From Pseudobdellovibrio sp. (GTDB lineage Bacteria; Bdellovibrionota; Bdellovibrionia; Bdellovibrionales; Bdellovibrionaceae): a stretch of DNA of 52,744 nucleotides. Both the position numbers and the translations under genes were made by a program. Shown here one piece after another: positions 15,731 to 23,587 of the stretch (position 1 is its first letter; each line of letters begins with the position of its first letter). Location of the stretch: the NCBI GenBank assembly GCA_023701385.1, contig JAMPXC010000023.1:1-52744 (forward strand), in the 5' to 3' direction. Below the pieces are notes generated by a model. That model had not been told where the DNA came from and did not search any database. It saw nothing but the letters and a program-made list of their open reading frames with translations.

Positions 15731-17063
15731 AAACTATTCCGTAATCTTTGATCTTTTTATACAAGCTTGATTTTGAAATCTGTAAAGACTGGCAAGCTTG
15801 GTCAATATTGTTGTTCTGTTTTAATAATAGGGTAATAAACTTTTTCTCTTGAGCGTTGATGAATTCTTCTAAGCTTTGATCAGGCTTGATTGTTTCACCG
15901 CTTTCAGGAGTTTCAGTTTTAAAAAGTAAATGATTTACATCTTCTTTGCGTACAACCGGTAGCGGTGATGTTAACACTAACTGCTCACACACACGTTTTA
16001 GTTCGCGAATATTTCCTGGCCAATCGTAAGACTGTAAAGCTTCAAACGCTTCGTTATCAAATTGTTTGTTGCGTTTAGCTTTTTCTTTATCAAGAAAGTA
16101 CTTAGCGACATCAGGAATATCTTCTTTACGATCTTTTAAGCCCGGTAAAGAAATTTTGTGGGCTGAAATTCTAAAATACAAATCTTCACGAAATTTCTTT
16201 TCGGTGATCATTTGTTTTAAGGGTTGGTTGCTGGCAGCAATAACGCGTACATCGACATTGAAAGCTTCTTTAGCACCCACTTTTTTAACTTCGCCTGTTT
16301 CTAAGAAACGTAAAAGTTTAGCTTGTTGGCTTGACGGTAAGGCTTCGATTTCATCTAAAAATAAATCTCCACCGTTAGCAGCTTCACAAAGACCAACTTT
16401 GTTTTGATCAGCGCCTGTGAACGAACCTTTGATGTGTCCGAAAAATTCAGATTCAAATAAGTTTTCAGGAATACCGGCGCAGTTAATCGTTACAAAAGGT
16501 TTAGCACCTTCTTGTTGTGCTAAAAGACGGGCTACAACATCTTTGCCGGTTCCTGTGTCGCCTTCGATAAGAACTGAACTGCGTTCACCTTTAAGTGAAG
16601 CAATTGTTTTACGAACTTGCTCTATCGCAGGAGAACTTCCAACAAGAGTTGTTTTCTTCTGATTTGCATAATCGACTTGGCGCAATTGCCAGTAAGCTAA
16701 GATTTTTTCTAAAATCATTGTTACTTCGGCTGCGATCAAAGGCTTTGCTAAAAAGCGAGAAGCTCCAGATTTAATCGCCATTTCCATGTTCTGGCGGTTT
16801 AAGTCTCCCGACATTGAAACGATTTCGGTCTGTGGATTTTTTTTCAAAATCTGTGCGATGACAGAAGGGCCATCAGGTGTTTCGCCCACTTTTGACAGAA
16901 TATGCATATCCACCATGGCCGCATGATAAAACACATGGTCGGGGATTAATTCTGGTTTCGTAGCGATATAAACTTTAAAGCCTGCAGGCGCCATTAGCTT
17001 TACAGAATTAGCAAGCATCGCATCATCATCAACGATTAGTAAATTAAGCAAATCAGTAGACAT
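15723..17063 (-). CDS. sigma54-dependent response regulator (NtrC type)
   Basis: 446 aa. Receiver domain (1-120) with acidic pocket near D12-D14, phosphoacceptor D52, S85 and K107. AAA+ domain (about 143-370): Walker A GDTGTGKD (168-175), GSFTGA (213-218; sigma54 contact loop, Ser instead of the usual Ala), Walker B GGDLFLDEIE (231-240). Fis-type HTH at the C-terminus (DQACQSLQISKSSLYKKI). Activates sigma54 promoters after phosphorylation; no histidine kinase is adjacent. It heads an operon of phospholipid genes, so regulation of envelope lipid synthesis is a plausible target. Its promoter (TTGACA-N16-TAGAAT-N6-ATG) implies a leaderless mRNA. Confidence 0.93.
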   Translation of the reverse strand: MSTDLLNLLIVDDDAMLANSVKLMAPAGFKVYIATKPELIPDHVFYHAAMVDMHILSKVGETPDGPSVIAQILKKNPQTEIVSMSGDLNRQNMEMAIKSGASRFLAKPLIAAEVTMILEKILAYWQLRQVDYANQKKTTLVGSSPAIEQVRKTIASLKGERSSVLIEGDTGTGKDVVARLLAQQEGAKPFVTINCAGIPENLFESEFFGHIKGSFTGADQNKVGLCEAANGGDLFLDEIEALPSSQQAKLLRFLETGEVKKVGAKEAFNVDVRVIAASNQPLKQMITEKKFREDLYFRISAHKISLPGLKDRKEDIPDVAKYFLDKEKAKRNKQFDNEAFEALQSYDWPGNIRELKRVCEQLVLTSPLPVVRKEDVNHLLFKTETPESGETIKPDQSLEEFINAQEKKFITLLLKQNNNIDQACQSLQISKSSLYKKIKDYGIVYE

Positions 17064-17097
17064 TGCTTTATTCTATTCTAGAATAAAAGCATGTCAA
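17057..17097. promoter_or_regulatory. back-to-back leaderless promoters with central palindrome
   Basis: Only 27 bases separate the divergent starts at 17063 (-) and 17091 (+). Minus strand: TTGACA (17097-17092), 16 bases, TAGAAT (17075-17070), 6 bases, ATG. Plus strand: TAGACA (17057-17062), 16 bases, TAGAAT (17079-17084), 6 bases, ATG. Neither gene has a ribosome site, and each -35 lies in the other gene's first codons. The 12-bp palindrome TATTCTAGAATA sits between 17074 and 17085. Confidence 0.75.
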
Positions 17098-18308
17098 AAA
17101 TTAAAATTTTACTTGCTGAATCCATCCACCCCGTTGCTCAAGAAAAGCTGCAAGCTGAAGGATATGTTGTTGACTTAATCAAACATGCTCCCTCAGAAGA
17201 AGAGTACTTAAAGCTTCTTCCGCAGTACCAAGTCTTAGGCATTCGTTCTAAGTCTGAATTAACAGCAAAAATTTTAAAACAAAACCCTCATCTTTTAGCC
17301 GTAGGGGCTTTTTGTATCGGCACTAATCAGGTTGATTTAACTACGGCGACTGAAGTCGGTATTCCGACATTCAATGCGCCTCACAGTAACACGCGTTCGG
17401 TGGCTGAATTAGTTGTTGCCGAAATGATTGCGCTTTCGCGTCAGCTTTGTGATCGCAGCAGTATGGCACATCGTGGTGAGTGGGTGAAATCTGCTGATGG
17501 ATCACGCGAAGTGCGCGGTAAAACTTTAGGAATTATCGGTTACGGCCATATCGGAAGCCAGTTAAGTATTTTAGCTGAAGCTATGGGTATGAGAGTCGTT
17601 TTCTATGACGTGGTTAAAAAACTACCTTTAGGAAATGCCCAGCCAAAAAATAAATTAGATGAACTTTTAGCTGCGGCTGACTTTGTAAGTTTACATGTGC
17701 CTGAAACACCAGAAACAAAAAACATGATTTCAAAAGACCAACTTTTTAAAATGAAAAAAGGAAGTTTTTTAATCAATGCTTCACGCGGAACTGTTGTGAA
17801 TATTGATGATCTGGTTTTGGCGCTTAAAGAAAATCACTTAGGTGGTTGTGCGATCGACGTATTTCCGATTGAGCCAGCTTCAAATAAAGAATCTTTTAAA
17901 TCTGACTTACAAAATTTAAAAAACGTTATTCTAACTCCGCATATCGGCGGAAGCACTGAAGAAGCACAATATGCCATCGGTCTTGAAGTGGCTGAAAGCT
18001 TTCGTAAGTTTTTACAAACAGGAACAACGGCGGGAGCTGTGAATTTTCCGAATGTAGATTTAGTCGCAAAAACAAATGTGACACGCATTATGAACGTGCA
18101 TAAGAATGAGCCCGGTGTACTTGGTGAGCTGAATGGTTATATCTCTGAAGCTGGCGCCAATATTCAAGCGCAGTATCTTTCAACAGATTCAAAAATCGGC
18201 TATCTGGTGGTGGATCTTGAAATGGATAAAGCAAAGCTTTCAGTGTCACAACTGATTGATAAAATCCAAAAATCGACCCGCAATATTAAAACTCATCAAG
18301 TTTTCTAA
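17091..18308 (+). CDS. serA: D-3-phosphoglycerate dehydrogenase
   Basis: 405 aa, close to the 410-aa Escherichia coli SerA type. N-terminal substrate domain, Rossmann NAD-binding domain with GIIGYGHIGSQ, catalytic Arg in NASRGTVV and His in TPHIGGS, then a C-terminal ACT domain (about 330-405: EPGVLGELNGYISEAG) for serine feedback. First step of serine synthesis; SerA enzymes of this type can also reduce 2-oxoglutarate to D-2-hydroxyglutarate. No ribosome site; probable leaderless transcript. Confidence 0.95.
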   Translation: MSKIKILLAESIHPVAQEKLQAEGYVVDLIKHAPSEEEYLKLLPQYQVLGIRSKSELTAKILKQNPHLLAVGAFCIGTNQVDLTTATEVGIPTFNAPHSNTRSVAELVVAEMIALSRQLCDRSSMAHRGEWVKSADGSREVRGKTLGIIGYGHIGSQLSILAEAMGMRVVFYDVVKKLPLGNAQPKNKLDELLAAADFVSLHVPETPETKNMISKDQLFKMKKGSFLINASRGTVVNIDDLVLALKENHLGGCAIDVFPIEPASNKESFKSDLQNLKNVILTPHIGGSTEEAQYAIGLEVAESFRKFLQTGTTAGAVNFPNVDLVAKTNVTRIMNVHKNEPGVLGELNGYISEAGANIQAQYLSTDSKIGYLVVDLEMDKAKLSVSQLIDKIQKSTRNIKTHQVF

Positions 18309-18311
18309 AAC

Positions 18312-18725
18312 TTATTCTGAACCATACAGTTCGGTATGACTTAGATTCGATGTACGGCTGGCCTTCACGGAAAGTTTCACAACGGTAACGCAGTGAGGGC
18401 AAGTCACCTGAAAATCCTCGGTTAATACCGCTTTTCTTAATTTGATCTGCTCGTTACAGTGCGGGCATTCAATTTTACCGTGCATAATTTCAAATTTGGC
18501 ACGTTCAACCTTTATGGCTACATAAACACCGATCAGAAAAAAGAACGGCACGAAGAACACATTGTAGACCGGAATAAAAAAGGTCAAAAAGGCAAGGCCC
18601 CAATAAATTCCTAATTTTTTAAGAACATTGGTAACCAGTTCGGCTTTGGAAATGCGATGAGCTCTGATAGCTGTGCTTTTTGTTGGGTCACTGGGAGTGT
18701 AAGCTCTAACTAAAATTTGTTCCAT
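18312..18725 (-). CDS. small membrane protein with zinc-ribbon C-terminus
   Basis: 137 aa. A basic N-terminus, two close membrane helices (about 36-70), then a soluble tail with two C-P-H-C pairs (ECPHCNEQIKL and CPHCVTVVKL) forming a zinc ribbon. Strong AGGAGGAG lies upstream of the ATG. Its stop is 3 bases from the convergent serA stop. No known family; such proteins often bind a partner in the membrane. Function unknown. Confidence 0.7.
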   Translation of the reverse strand: MEQILVRAYTPSDPTKSTAIRAHRISKAELVTNVLKKLGIYWGLAFLTFFIPVYNVFFVPFFFLIGVYVAIKVERAKFEIMHGKIECPHCNEQIKLRKAVLTEDFQVTCPHCVTVVKLSVKASRTSNLSHTELYGSE

Positions 18726-18804
18726 ATGTTACTCCTCCTGATAATTAATTTTATCACGAGTGGTAACATTGTCAGATTTTATATTTGTGTTGCTGCTCAG
18801 GTTT

Positions 18805-18831
18805 AGCGCTGTGCTCATGAGATACAGCGCT
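18805..18831. other. 8-bp inverted repeat between genes
   Basis: AGCGCTGT and ACAGCGCT flank 11 bases that themselves contain CTCATGAG. It lies downstream of the FAD-oxidase gene and upstream of the zinc-ribbon gene, both on the minus strand. No T-run; could be a weak terminator or an operator. Confidence 0.35.
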
Positions 18832-18876
18832 GCTATTCATGTTGACTGAACAACAAGAAATTTAGTCTTAAAGAAC

Positions 18877-20283
18877 TTAGTCGATCACTTTGCCAGGATT
18901 GATAATATTATCAGGATCAAACACTTTCTTGATGCCTTTCATGATTTCAATCTCTGCATTTGAACGGGTATAATTTAAAAACGATTTTTTAGAAAGTCCC
19001 ACACCGTGTTCAGCCGAAATGCTGCCGTGCTGGCTTTTAACAGCCTGGAATACAAGTTCATCAACCTTACGGCACTCTTTAACGAAAACTTCTTTCGTCA
19101 TGCCTTTAGGGCGCAAGATGTTGATGTGTAAGTTACCATCGCCGATATGACCAAACCACACAACTTCCCAAGTAGGGTAGGCTTTTGTTAAAACCTGATC
19201 TAGCTCTTGCATAAAGGCAGGAACTCTTGAAATCGCAACAGCAATGTCATTTTTGTACGGAGAATATTTTGAAAGTGATTCGCTGATATCTTCGCGGTAA
19301 CGCCAGAAAGTTTGCGCTTGTACTTCTGATTGTGAAATCACGCCATCAATGATCATACCTTGTTCTAAGCACGATTCAAAAACGCTCATTACTTTTTCTT
19401 CAGCTTCAGCAGTTGGGCATTCAACTTCGCACACCACGTAAAAGTCAGTGACTGTTTCAAACGGGCGGTGAAGATCTTCAGCAGCGCTTAAAACTTTTTG
19501 CAGAGCTTTTTCAGAAAACATTTCGTACGCTTGCATGTGGCAGTGTTTTTTAAATTCAGCGTACACCTTCATCACTGAAGACATTTGATCTAAGGCTAAA
19601 ACTAAAACTTTTAACTCAGGTGGTTTAGGAGCCAGCTTAATTAAAGCTTCGGTGATAAAACCTAAAATGCCTTCGCTGCCGATAAATAAATGACGTAAAT
19701 CAAGACCCGTGGCGTTTTTAACAAGGCCGTTATTCAGTTCCAAAATCTCGCCAGTGCCGGTCACAACTTTTAAGCCAACAACCCAGTCACGCGTTAAACC
19801 GTAACGAACTACTTTGATGCCACCAGCGTTAGTAGCGATGTTACCACCCATTTGTGATGAACCGCTGGCTGCGAAATCAACAGGGTAAAGTAAACCTTTT
19901 TCTGCAGCAAAATTTTGTAACGCTTCAGTGATCATTCCGGGTTGAATGCGAACTGTTGAATCCGTTTCGTTAAATTCTAAAACTTTATTCATGCGATCAA
20001 AGCTCACAACTGCTTCGCCATGAGTGGCACAAGCAGCACCTGATAAACCAGTGCGCCCGCCAGAAGGAACTAAAGCGATTTTATGTTTGCGAGCCCAGTG
20101 AACGATTTCAACCACATCAGTTGTCGATTCAGGAAATAAAATAACTGAAGCTTTGATATCGTAGTACGTCGTCCAATCTTTTCCGTAAAACCCGAGAGAA
20201 TCGTTGTCCGTTTTGATTTGTTGCGGAGCTAGTGGAAGAGATTCTAAATTTTCGATAACATGTTGGCAGGCTTGAGTGTCCAT
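18877..20283 (-). CDS. FAD-linked D-2-hydroxyacid dehydrogenase (GlcD/D2HGDH type)
   Basis: 468 aa. N-terminal PCMH-type FAD-binding domain (about 35-215: VPSGGRTGLSGAA, GMITEALQNF, GGNIATNAGG, YGLTRDWV) and C-terminal FAD-oxidase domain with the metal/substrate motif HIGDGNLH and the end signature SAEHGVGLSK...DPDNIINPGK. This matches the glycolate/D-lactate/D-2-hydroxyglutarate dehydrogenase family. Its location 600 bases from serA favours D-2-hydroxyglutarate as substrate, since in other bacteria this flavoenzyme drives SerA forward by removing that by-product; the assignment is inferred. Complete, no signal peptide. Confidence 0.85.
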   Translation of the reverse strand: MDTQACQHVIENLESLPLAPQQIKTDNDSLGFYGKDWTTYYDIKASVILFPESTTDVVEIVHWARKHKIALVPSGGRTGLSGAACATHGEAVVSFDRMNKVLEFNETDSTVRIQPGMITEALQNFAAEKGLLYPVDFAASGSSQMGGNIATNAGGIKVVRYGLTRDWVVGLKVVTGTGEILELNNGLVKNATGLDLRHLFIGSEGILGFITEALIKLAPKPPELKVLVLALDQMSSVMKVYAEFKKHCHMQAYEMFSEKALQKVLSAAEDLHRPFETVTDFYVVCEVECPTAEAEEKVMSVFESCLEQGMIIDGVISQSEVQAQTFWRYREDISESLSKYSPYKNDIAVAISRVPAFMQELDQVLTKAYPTWEVVWFGHIGDGNLHINILRPKGMTKEVFVKECRKVDELVFQAVKSQHGSISAEHGVGLSKKSFLNYTRSNAEIEIMKGIKKVFDPDNIINPGKVID

Positions 20284-20316
20284 CGTTTAATTGCTCGCTT
20301 TCAGCGTAGACTTAAA

Positions 20317-20499
20317 CTATCGCAAAGTTCTGATTCGAAAGAAAGAATATATTGGGCAAAGCCCCCATCCGGCTGTGGCAAGGCCATATAAACCTAGACC
20401 ATAAAACCACAGCGGCCCACCTGCAACAGCGTAGGATAAAACGAAGACAGATAATAAAAAGCGAAAGGCTCTATCCCATAGAGCTACATTACAAAGCAT
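20317..20499 (-). CDS. DUF2892-type small membrane protein
   Basis: 60 aa with two membrane helices separated by a short Gly-rich turn, ending GLCPIYSFF, the G-x-C-P-x-Y-S motif of the DUF2892 (YgaP-like membrane) family. Often found near rhodanese or thiol-redox genes; here it follows grxD by 32 bases, with the FAD-dehydrogenase 33 bases further on, in one probable transcript. Molecular function unknown. Confidence 0.75.
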   Translation of the reverse strand: MLCNVALWDRAFRFLLSVFVLSYAVAGGPLWFYGLGLYGLATAGWGLCPIYSFFRIRTLR

Positions 20500-20531
20500 C
20501 GGCTGCGCCTCAGTTGCACAACATAGTCTAA

Positions 20532-20840
20532 TTAATTTTTAAGCAAATCTTGTAATTCGCCGGCTTGGTACATTTCCATCATAATGTCAGAACCGCCGAT
20601 TAATTTTTTGTTGATGTAAAGTTGTGGAATCGTCGGCCAGTTGCCGTACTCTTTGATGCCTTGACGGATTTCTTCGTCTTCAAGCACGTTCACATCTTTA
20701 AATTGAACACCGATATCTTGTAAAATCGCTGTCGCGCGAGCCGAGAAACCGCACATTGGAAATTGTTGTGTGCCTTTCATGAATAAAACGATTTTGTTTT
20801 CGTTTAATAAACTATCAATTTTAGTTTTAACGTCAGACAT
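20532..20840 (-). CDS. grxD: monothiol glutaredoxin (CGFS type)
   Basis: 102 aa, the usual length. Active site C-G-F-S around residue 30, preceded by V-L-F-M-K-G-T; later WPTIPQLYI and GGSDI motifs bind glutathione. This class holds [2Fe-2S] clusters, delivers them to apoproteins and senses iron, working as a complex with BolA, whose gene lies 32 bases upstream in the same operon. AGGAGGAC precedes the start. Confidence 0.95.
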   Translation of the reverse strand: MSDVKTKIDSLLNENKIVLFMKGTQQFPMCGFSARATAILQDIGVQFKDVNVLEDEEIRQGIKEYGNWPTIPQLYINKKLIGGSDIMMEMYQAGELQDLLKN

Positions 20841-20872
20841 TGTAGTCCTCCTGTGTATTTGTATTTAATTAA

Positions 20873-21112
20873 TTATTTCGTTGAAGTCTTAATTGAAAGA
20901 GCATGCACTTCGCCAGTTTTTAATTCTGGGCCAAAAGCTTTCATCACATGCTGGTGTTGTTCGATACGGGTTAAACCTTTAAAAGCTGTGCTTCTAACGG
21001 CCACTTCCCAGTGATCTGATGTGCCCGTAAGGTCAAAAACCTGAATCTCAGAATTTGGGTCAGCATCGGGATAGTGTTCTTGCAATCTTTGTTTCATCTG
21101 ATCTATTGTCAT
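20873..21112 (-). CDS. bolA: BolA family protein
   Basis: 79 aa from the ATG at 21112 (an upstream in-frame ATG would read into the divergent gene). BolA fold: N-terminal helix (MTIDQMKQRLQEHY), strand with F-D-L-T-G-T-S-D-H-W, then GLTRIEQHQHVMKAF and the E-V-H-A-L-S-I-K segment with the conserved His ligand. Partner of the CGFS glutaredoxin in [2Fe-2S] binding. The start is only 4 bases from the divergent LtaS-like gene at 21117; neither has a clear ribosome site. Confidence 0.9.
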   Translation of the reverse strand: MTIDQMKQRLQEHYPDADPNSEIQVFDLTGTSDHWEVAVRSTAFKGLTRIEQHQHVMKAFGPELKTGEVHALSIKTSTK

Positions 21113-21116
21113 AGGT

Positions 21117-22913
21117 ATGAGTGATAACAAAATTCCGACTTCGAATCAAGACACGAAGCCATGGCAAATCGCTGGCAAACTGCTGATCTTCACTATATCG
21201 CTTTTAGCTCTGTATTTAGGAATCAGAATCCTGTTTTTAGGATGGAATTTTGTACATTTTCGTGAGTTTTCTGCTGCGGAAATAGCCGTTTGTTTTCTCC
21301 AAGGCTTAAGATTCGATGCAGCTGTGGTTGTGCCTATCGTGTTTATCACACTTTTGGTCTTATTAATTCCTGTCAGGCTGATTCGCTTTTTAGCGCTGAA
21401 TGCGATCACTTTGGGACATGCGGCTTTAATTTTTGGTAATTTTATCGATGTCGAACTTGTGAATTTTATGGGGCGCAGGTTTACGAAATCGAGTCTGTAT
21501 TTAGCCACCGAAGGGCAGAATACAAATATGCTCCAGTACGGTTTTTTAGCCACGATCACGTTCATTGGCTTAGCTGCATTTTTAGTAATTTGTTATAAAA
21601 ACTATTTCAAAATTCATCCGCTGTTATCTGCGTGTTCAGTCAAAGTGAAAACACTTTTTGTTGTCGCAATGATTCCGCTTGTTGTGATTTTTGGGCGTGG
21701 CGGGCTTCAGTATAAACCCATAAGCTTTGTTGATGCGAAGGTTTTACCTCACACATACGCGCATCACTTAGTATTAAACACAAGTTTTACGTTCTTAAAA
21801 AGCTTCGGTAAATCTGGTTTTCAGAAAGAAAAATATTTTTCAGATGCAGAAATGCGCAAGTACTTAAATCCAGCGCAAACAACTAAGAAAAACTCAGCAC
21901 AAGATGCTAAAGGTTATAATTTAGTGGTTTTTATCGTTGAAAGTTTATCGAAAGAATATCTTTCGCCAACGCGTACGCCGTATCTTACTGAATTGATCAA
22001 AAAGAGTGTGTACTTTGATAAATCCTATGCGAACGGGCGCAGATCAATCGAGGGAATTGCATCGATTCTGGCGGGTATTCCAGCCTTAATGGAAGAGCCA
22101 TTTTTAAATTCAGAATTTGCGACCAATGAGTTTATGGGACTCGGGCAGTTATTTAAAAAGCAAAAATACCAAACAAGCTTTTTTCATGGCGCGACGAATG
22201 GAACTATGCGCTTTGATGTCTTTACAAAAGCCAGTGGTTTTGATCAGTATTTTGGTAAAAATGAATATCCTGATAAAGATCAGGATGATGGTTTTTGGGG
22301 GATTTACGACGAGCCGTTTTTACAATTTGCCTGCGAAAAAATGACGGAATTTAAACCCCCATTTGCTTCAGTGGTGTTTACGTTATCTTCGCACCAGCCG
22401 TTTAAAACACCTGAATCATTTGATAAAACCTATCATGGCAAAGCCGGTGAACTTCCCATCTTAAAAACAATTAGCTACGTCGATTTATCTTTAAAAAACT
22501 TTATGGCTTGCGCGCAAAAACAAGCTTGGTTTGATAAAACGATTTTTCTTTTTGTGGCTGATCACACAGGCCCAGCGATTGATGAAACGAATTCTGATTT
22601 CGAGCAAAAATTTGCAATTCCCATTTTGTTTTACGCCAAAAAACCAGAAATTTTACAAGGGCTAAATCCGAATCAATATGCCCAGCAAATTGATTTATTT
22701 CCGACGTTAAACGATTTGTTTCGCTTAGGTTACCTGAACACCAACCACCTGGCGCGAACGCTGTATAATCAAGGCCCTAAGACGATAGCGCTGTATTCTG
22801 ATCAGACCTACCAGCTTGTGGGTGATACTGAAAAAACTGAGAATCATTTAAAAGCGATTAAACAGTATTTCAGCGAAGGGCTCTATGATAATCGCTTGTA
22901 TTTTCCGCAGTAA
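21117..22913 (+). CDS. LtaS-like membrane sulfatase-fold transferase
   Basis: 598 aa. Five membrane helices (about 20-215) then a periplasmic alkaline-phosphatase/sulfatase domain: LVVFIVESLSKEYL (metal Glu), NGRRSIEGI with nucleophile S310, HGATNGTMRFD, SSHQPF and VADHTG (metal Asp/His). This is the layout of LtaS and OpgB-type phosphoglycerol or phosphoethanolamine transferases. In a Gram-negative it would modify periplasmic glycans or lipids with head groups taken from phospholipid. A Ser rather than Thr nucleophile marks the Gram-negative branch. No ribosome site at the start. Confidence 0.85.
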   Translation: MSDNKIPTSNQDTKPWQIAGKLLIFTISLLALYLGIRILFLGWNFVHFREFSAAEIAVCFLQGLRFDAAVVVPIVFITLLVLLIPVRLIRFLALNAITLGHAALIFGNFIDVELVNFMGRRFTKSSLYLATEGQNTNMLQYGFLATITFIGLAAFLVICYKNYFKIHPLLSACSVKVKTLFVVAMIPLVVIFGRGGLQYKPISFVDAKVLPHTYAHHLVLNTSFTFLKSFGKSGFQKEKYFSDAEMRKYLNPAQTTKKNSAQDAKGYNLVVFIVESLSKEYLSPTRTPYLTELIKKSVYFDKSYANGRRSIEGIASILAGIPALMEEPFLNSEFATNEFMGLGQLFKKQKYQTSFFHGATNGTMRFDVFTKASGFDQYFGKNEYPDKDQDDGFWGIYDEPFLQFACEKMTEFKPPFASVVFTLSSHQPFKTPESFDKTYHGKAGELPILKTISYVDLSLKNFMACAQKQAWFDKTIFLFVADHTGPAIDETNSDFEQKFAIPILFYAKKPEILQGLNPNQYAQQIDLFPTLNDLFRLGYLNTNHLARTLYNQGPKTIALYSDQTYQLVGDTEKTENHLKAIKQYFSEGLYDNRLYFPQ

Positions 22914-22930
22914 AACATTACAAAAACTCT

Positions 22931-23272
22931 ATGTCTGATTACGGCGATTATTTCACTCCGGCCTCGGAGTCGCACCAAAAAATCGAAAAAGCGAAAGCGC
23001 GTGAAATGCGTAAATCCAGCTGGTGGAAACAACAGTTGGGTAAAGGTATTTGTTATCACTGCGAACAGAAATTTAAAGCCGAAGATCTAACGATGGATCA
23101 CTTAATTCCCATCGCCCGTGGTGGGAAAACTGATAAGAAAAACTGCGTAGTCAGTTGCAAAGAGTGCAACACGAAAAAAGGCTATAAAACCAGAGCAGAA
23201 ATAGCGATGGAAGAGTTAGCTTCTAAAAACACAAACGTTGAAGATTCAACCGACGATCAAAACGAAGAATAA
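22931..23272 (+). CDS. small HNH endonuclease-domain protein
   Basis: 113 aa. After a basic helical N-terminus, residues 40-85 form a zinc-dependent HNH domain: C-Y-H-C, D-H-L-I-P-I-A-R-G-G (catalytic His), N-C-V, C-K-E-C-N. Such small free-standing HNH proteins act as nicking or repair nucleases, or are phage-derived. An acidic tail closes the protein. It starts 17 bases after the LtaS-like gene, likely co-transcribed, and is followed by a 9-bp hairpin. Substrate unknown. Confidence 0.85.
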   Translation: MSDYGDYFTPASESHQKIEKAKAREMRKSSWWKQQLGKGICYHCEQKFKAEDLTMDHLIPIARGGKTDKKNCVVSCKECNTKKGYKTRAEIAMEELASKNTNVEDSTDDQNEE

Positions 23273-23295
23273 AACTCTGGTTTCAAAAATGCAAA

Positions 23296-23323
23296 AAGCG
23301 AGATTGCTTACGCCATCTCGCTT
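23296..23323 (+). terminator. 9-bp perfect hairpin after the HNH gene
   Basis: AAGCGAGAT pairs perfectly with ATCTCGCTT around a 10-base loop, 23 bases after the HNH stop. Only a short, mixed T-stretch follows, so it is a weak intrinsic terminator or a leader structure of the small gene downstream. Confidence 0.5.
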
Positions 23324-23334
23324 GTAGTGACACT

Positions 23335-23361
23335 GGATTCACCTCTCAGAAAGGAGAATCC
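23335..23361 (+). promoter_or_regulatory. hairpin that sequesters the ribosome site of the 43-aa gene
   Basis: GGATTC pairs with GAATCC and CCT with AGG around one A-A mismatch, with a 7-base loop (23345-23351). The right arm contains the Shine-Dalgarno core (AGGAG, 23352-23356), and the ATG is 3 bases beyond. In the folded mRNA the ribosome site would be hidden, as in RNA thermometers or type I toxin leaders. Structure seen in sequence; function inferred. Confidence 0.55.
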
Positions 23362-23363
23362 GG

Positions 23364-23495
23364 ATGCCGAATTTCATACAACTAATGAAGTATCGTCAGA
23401 AATGGGTGACTGTTAAACAGATTCTAAGTCTAGTTTTTAGAATACTTGCGATTCTAGAAAAGCTTTTGAGTTTGTTTAAAATTTTTCCATTCTAG
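23364..23495 (+). CDS. 43-aa hydrophobic basic peptide
   Basis: Short gene with a strong AAGGAG seven bases before the ATG and a stop at 23493-23495. The peptide begins MPNFIQLMKYRQKW and then has an amphipathic, Leu/Ile/Phe-rich helix with spaced Lys/Arg through to the end (LLSLFKIFPF), so it should insert in or lie on a membrane. Size, charge and the hairpin over its ribosome site resemble type I toxin peptides, but no antitoxin RNA promoter was identified. It could also be a small membrane-protein regulator. No family recognised. Confidence 0.5.
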   Translation: MPNFIQLMKYRQKWVTVKQILSLVFRILAILEKLLSLFKIFPF

Positions 23496-23570
23496 AGGAG
23501 TTATTTAGATCACCTAGTGTACAATCTAAGTAATCCGAGGGTGAAATCTAAGTCATTAAATCGAATGGCG

Positions 23571-23582
23571 ATAAGCGCTTAT
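23571..23582. other. 12-bp palindrome ATAAGCGCTTAT
   Basis: Perfect palindrome six bases past the stop of the minus-strand membrane protein gene. It may help end transcription of that gene (no T-run). The stretch 23496-23570 holds no recognisable gene. Confidence 0.3.
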
Positions 23583-23587
23583 TTGAA

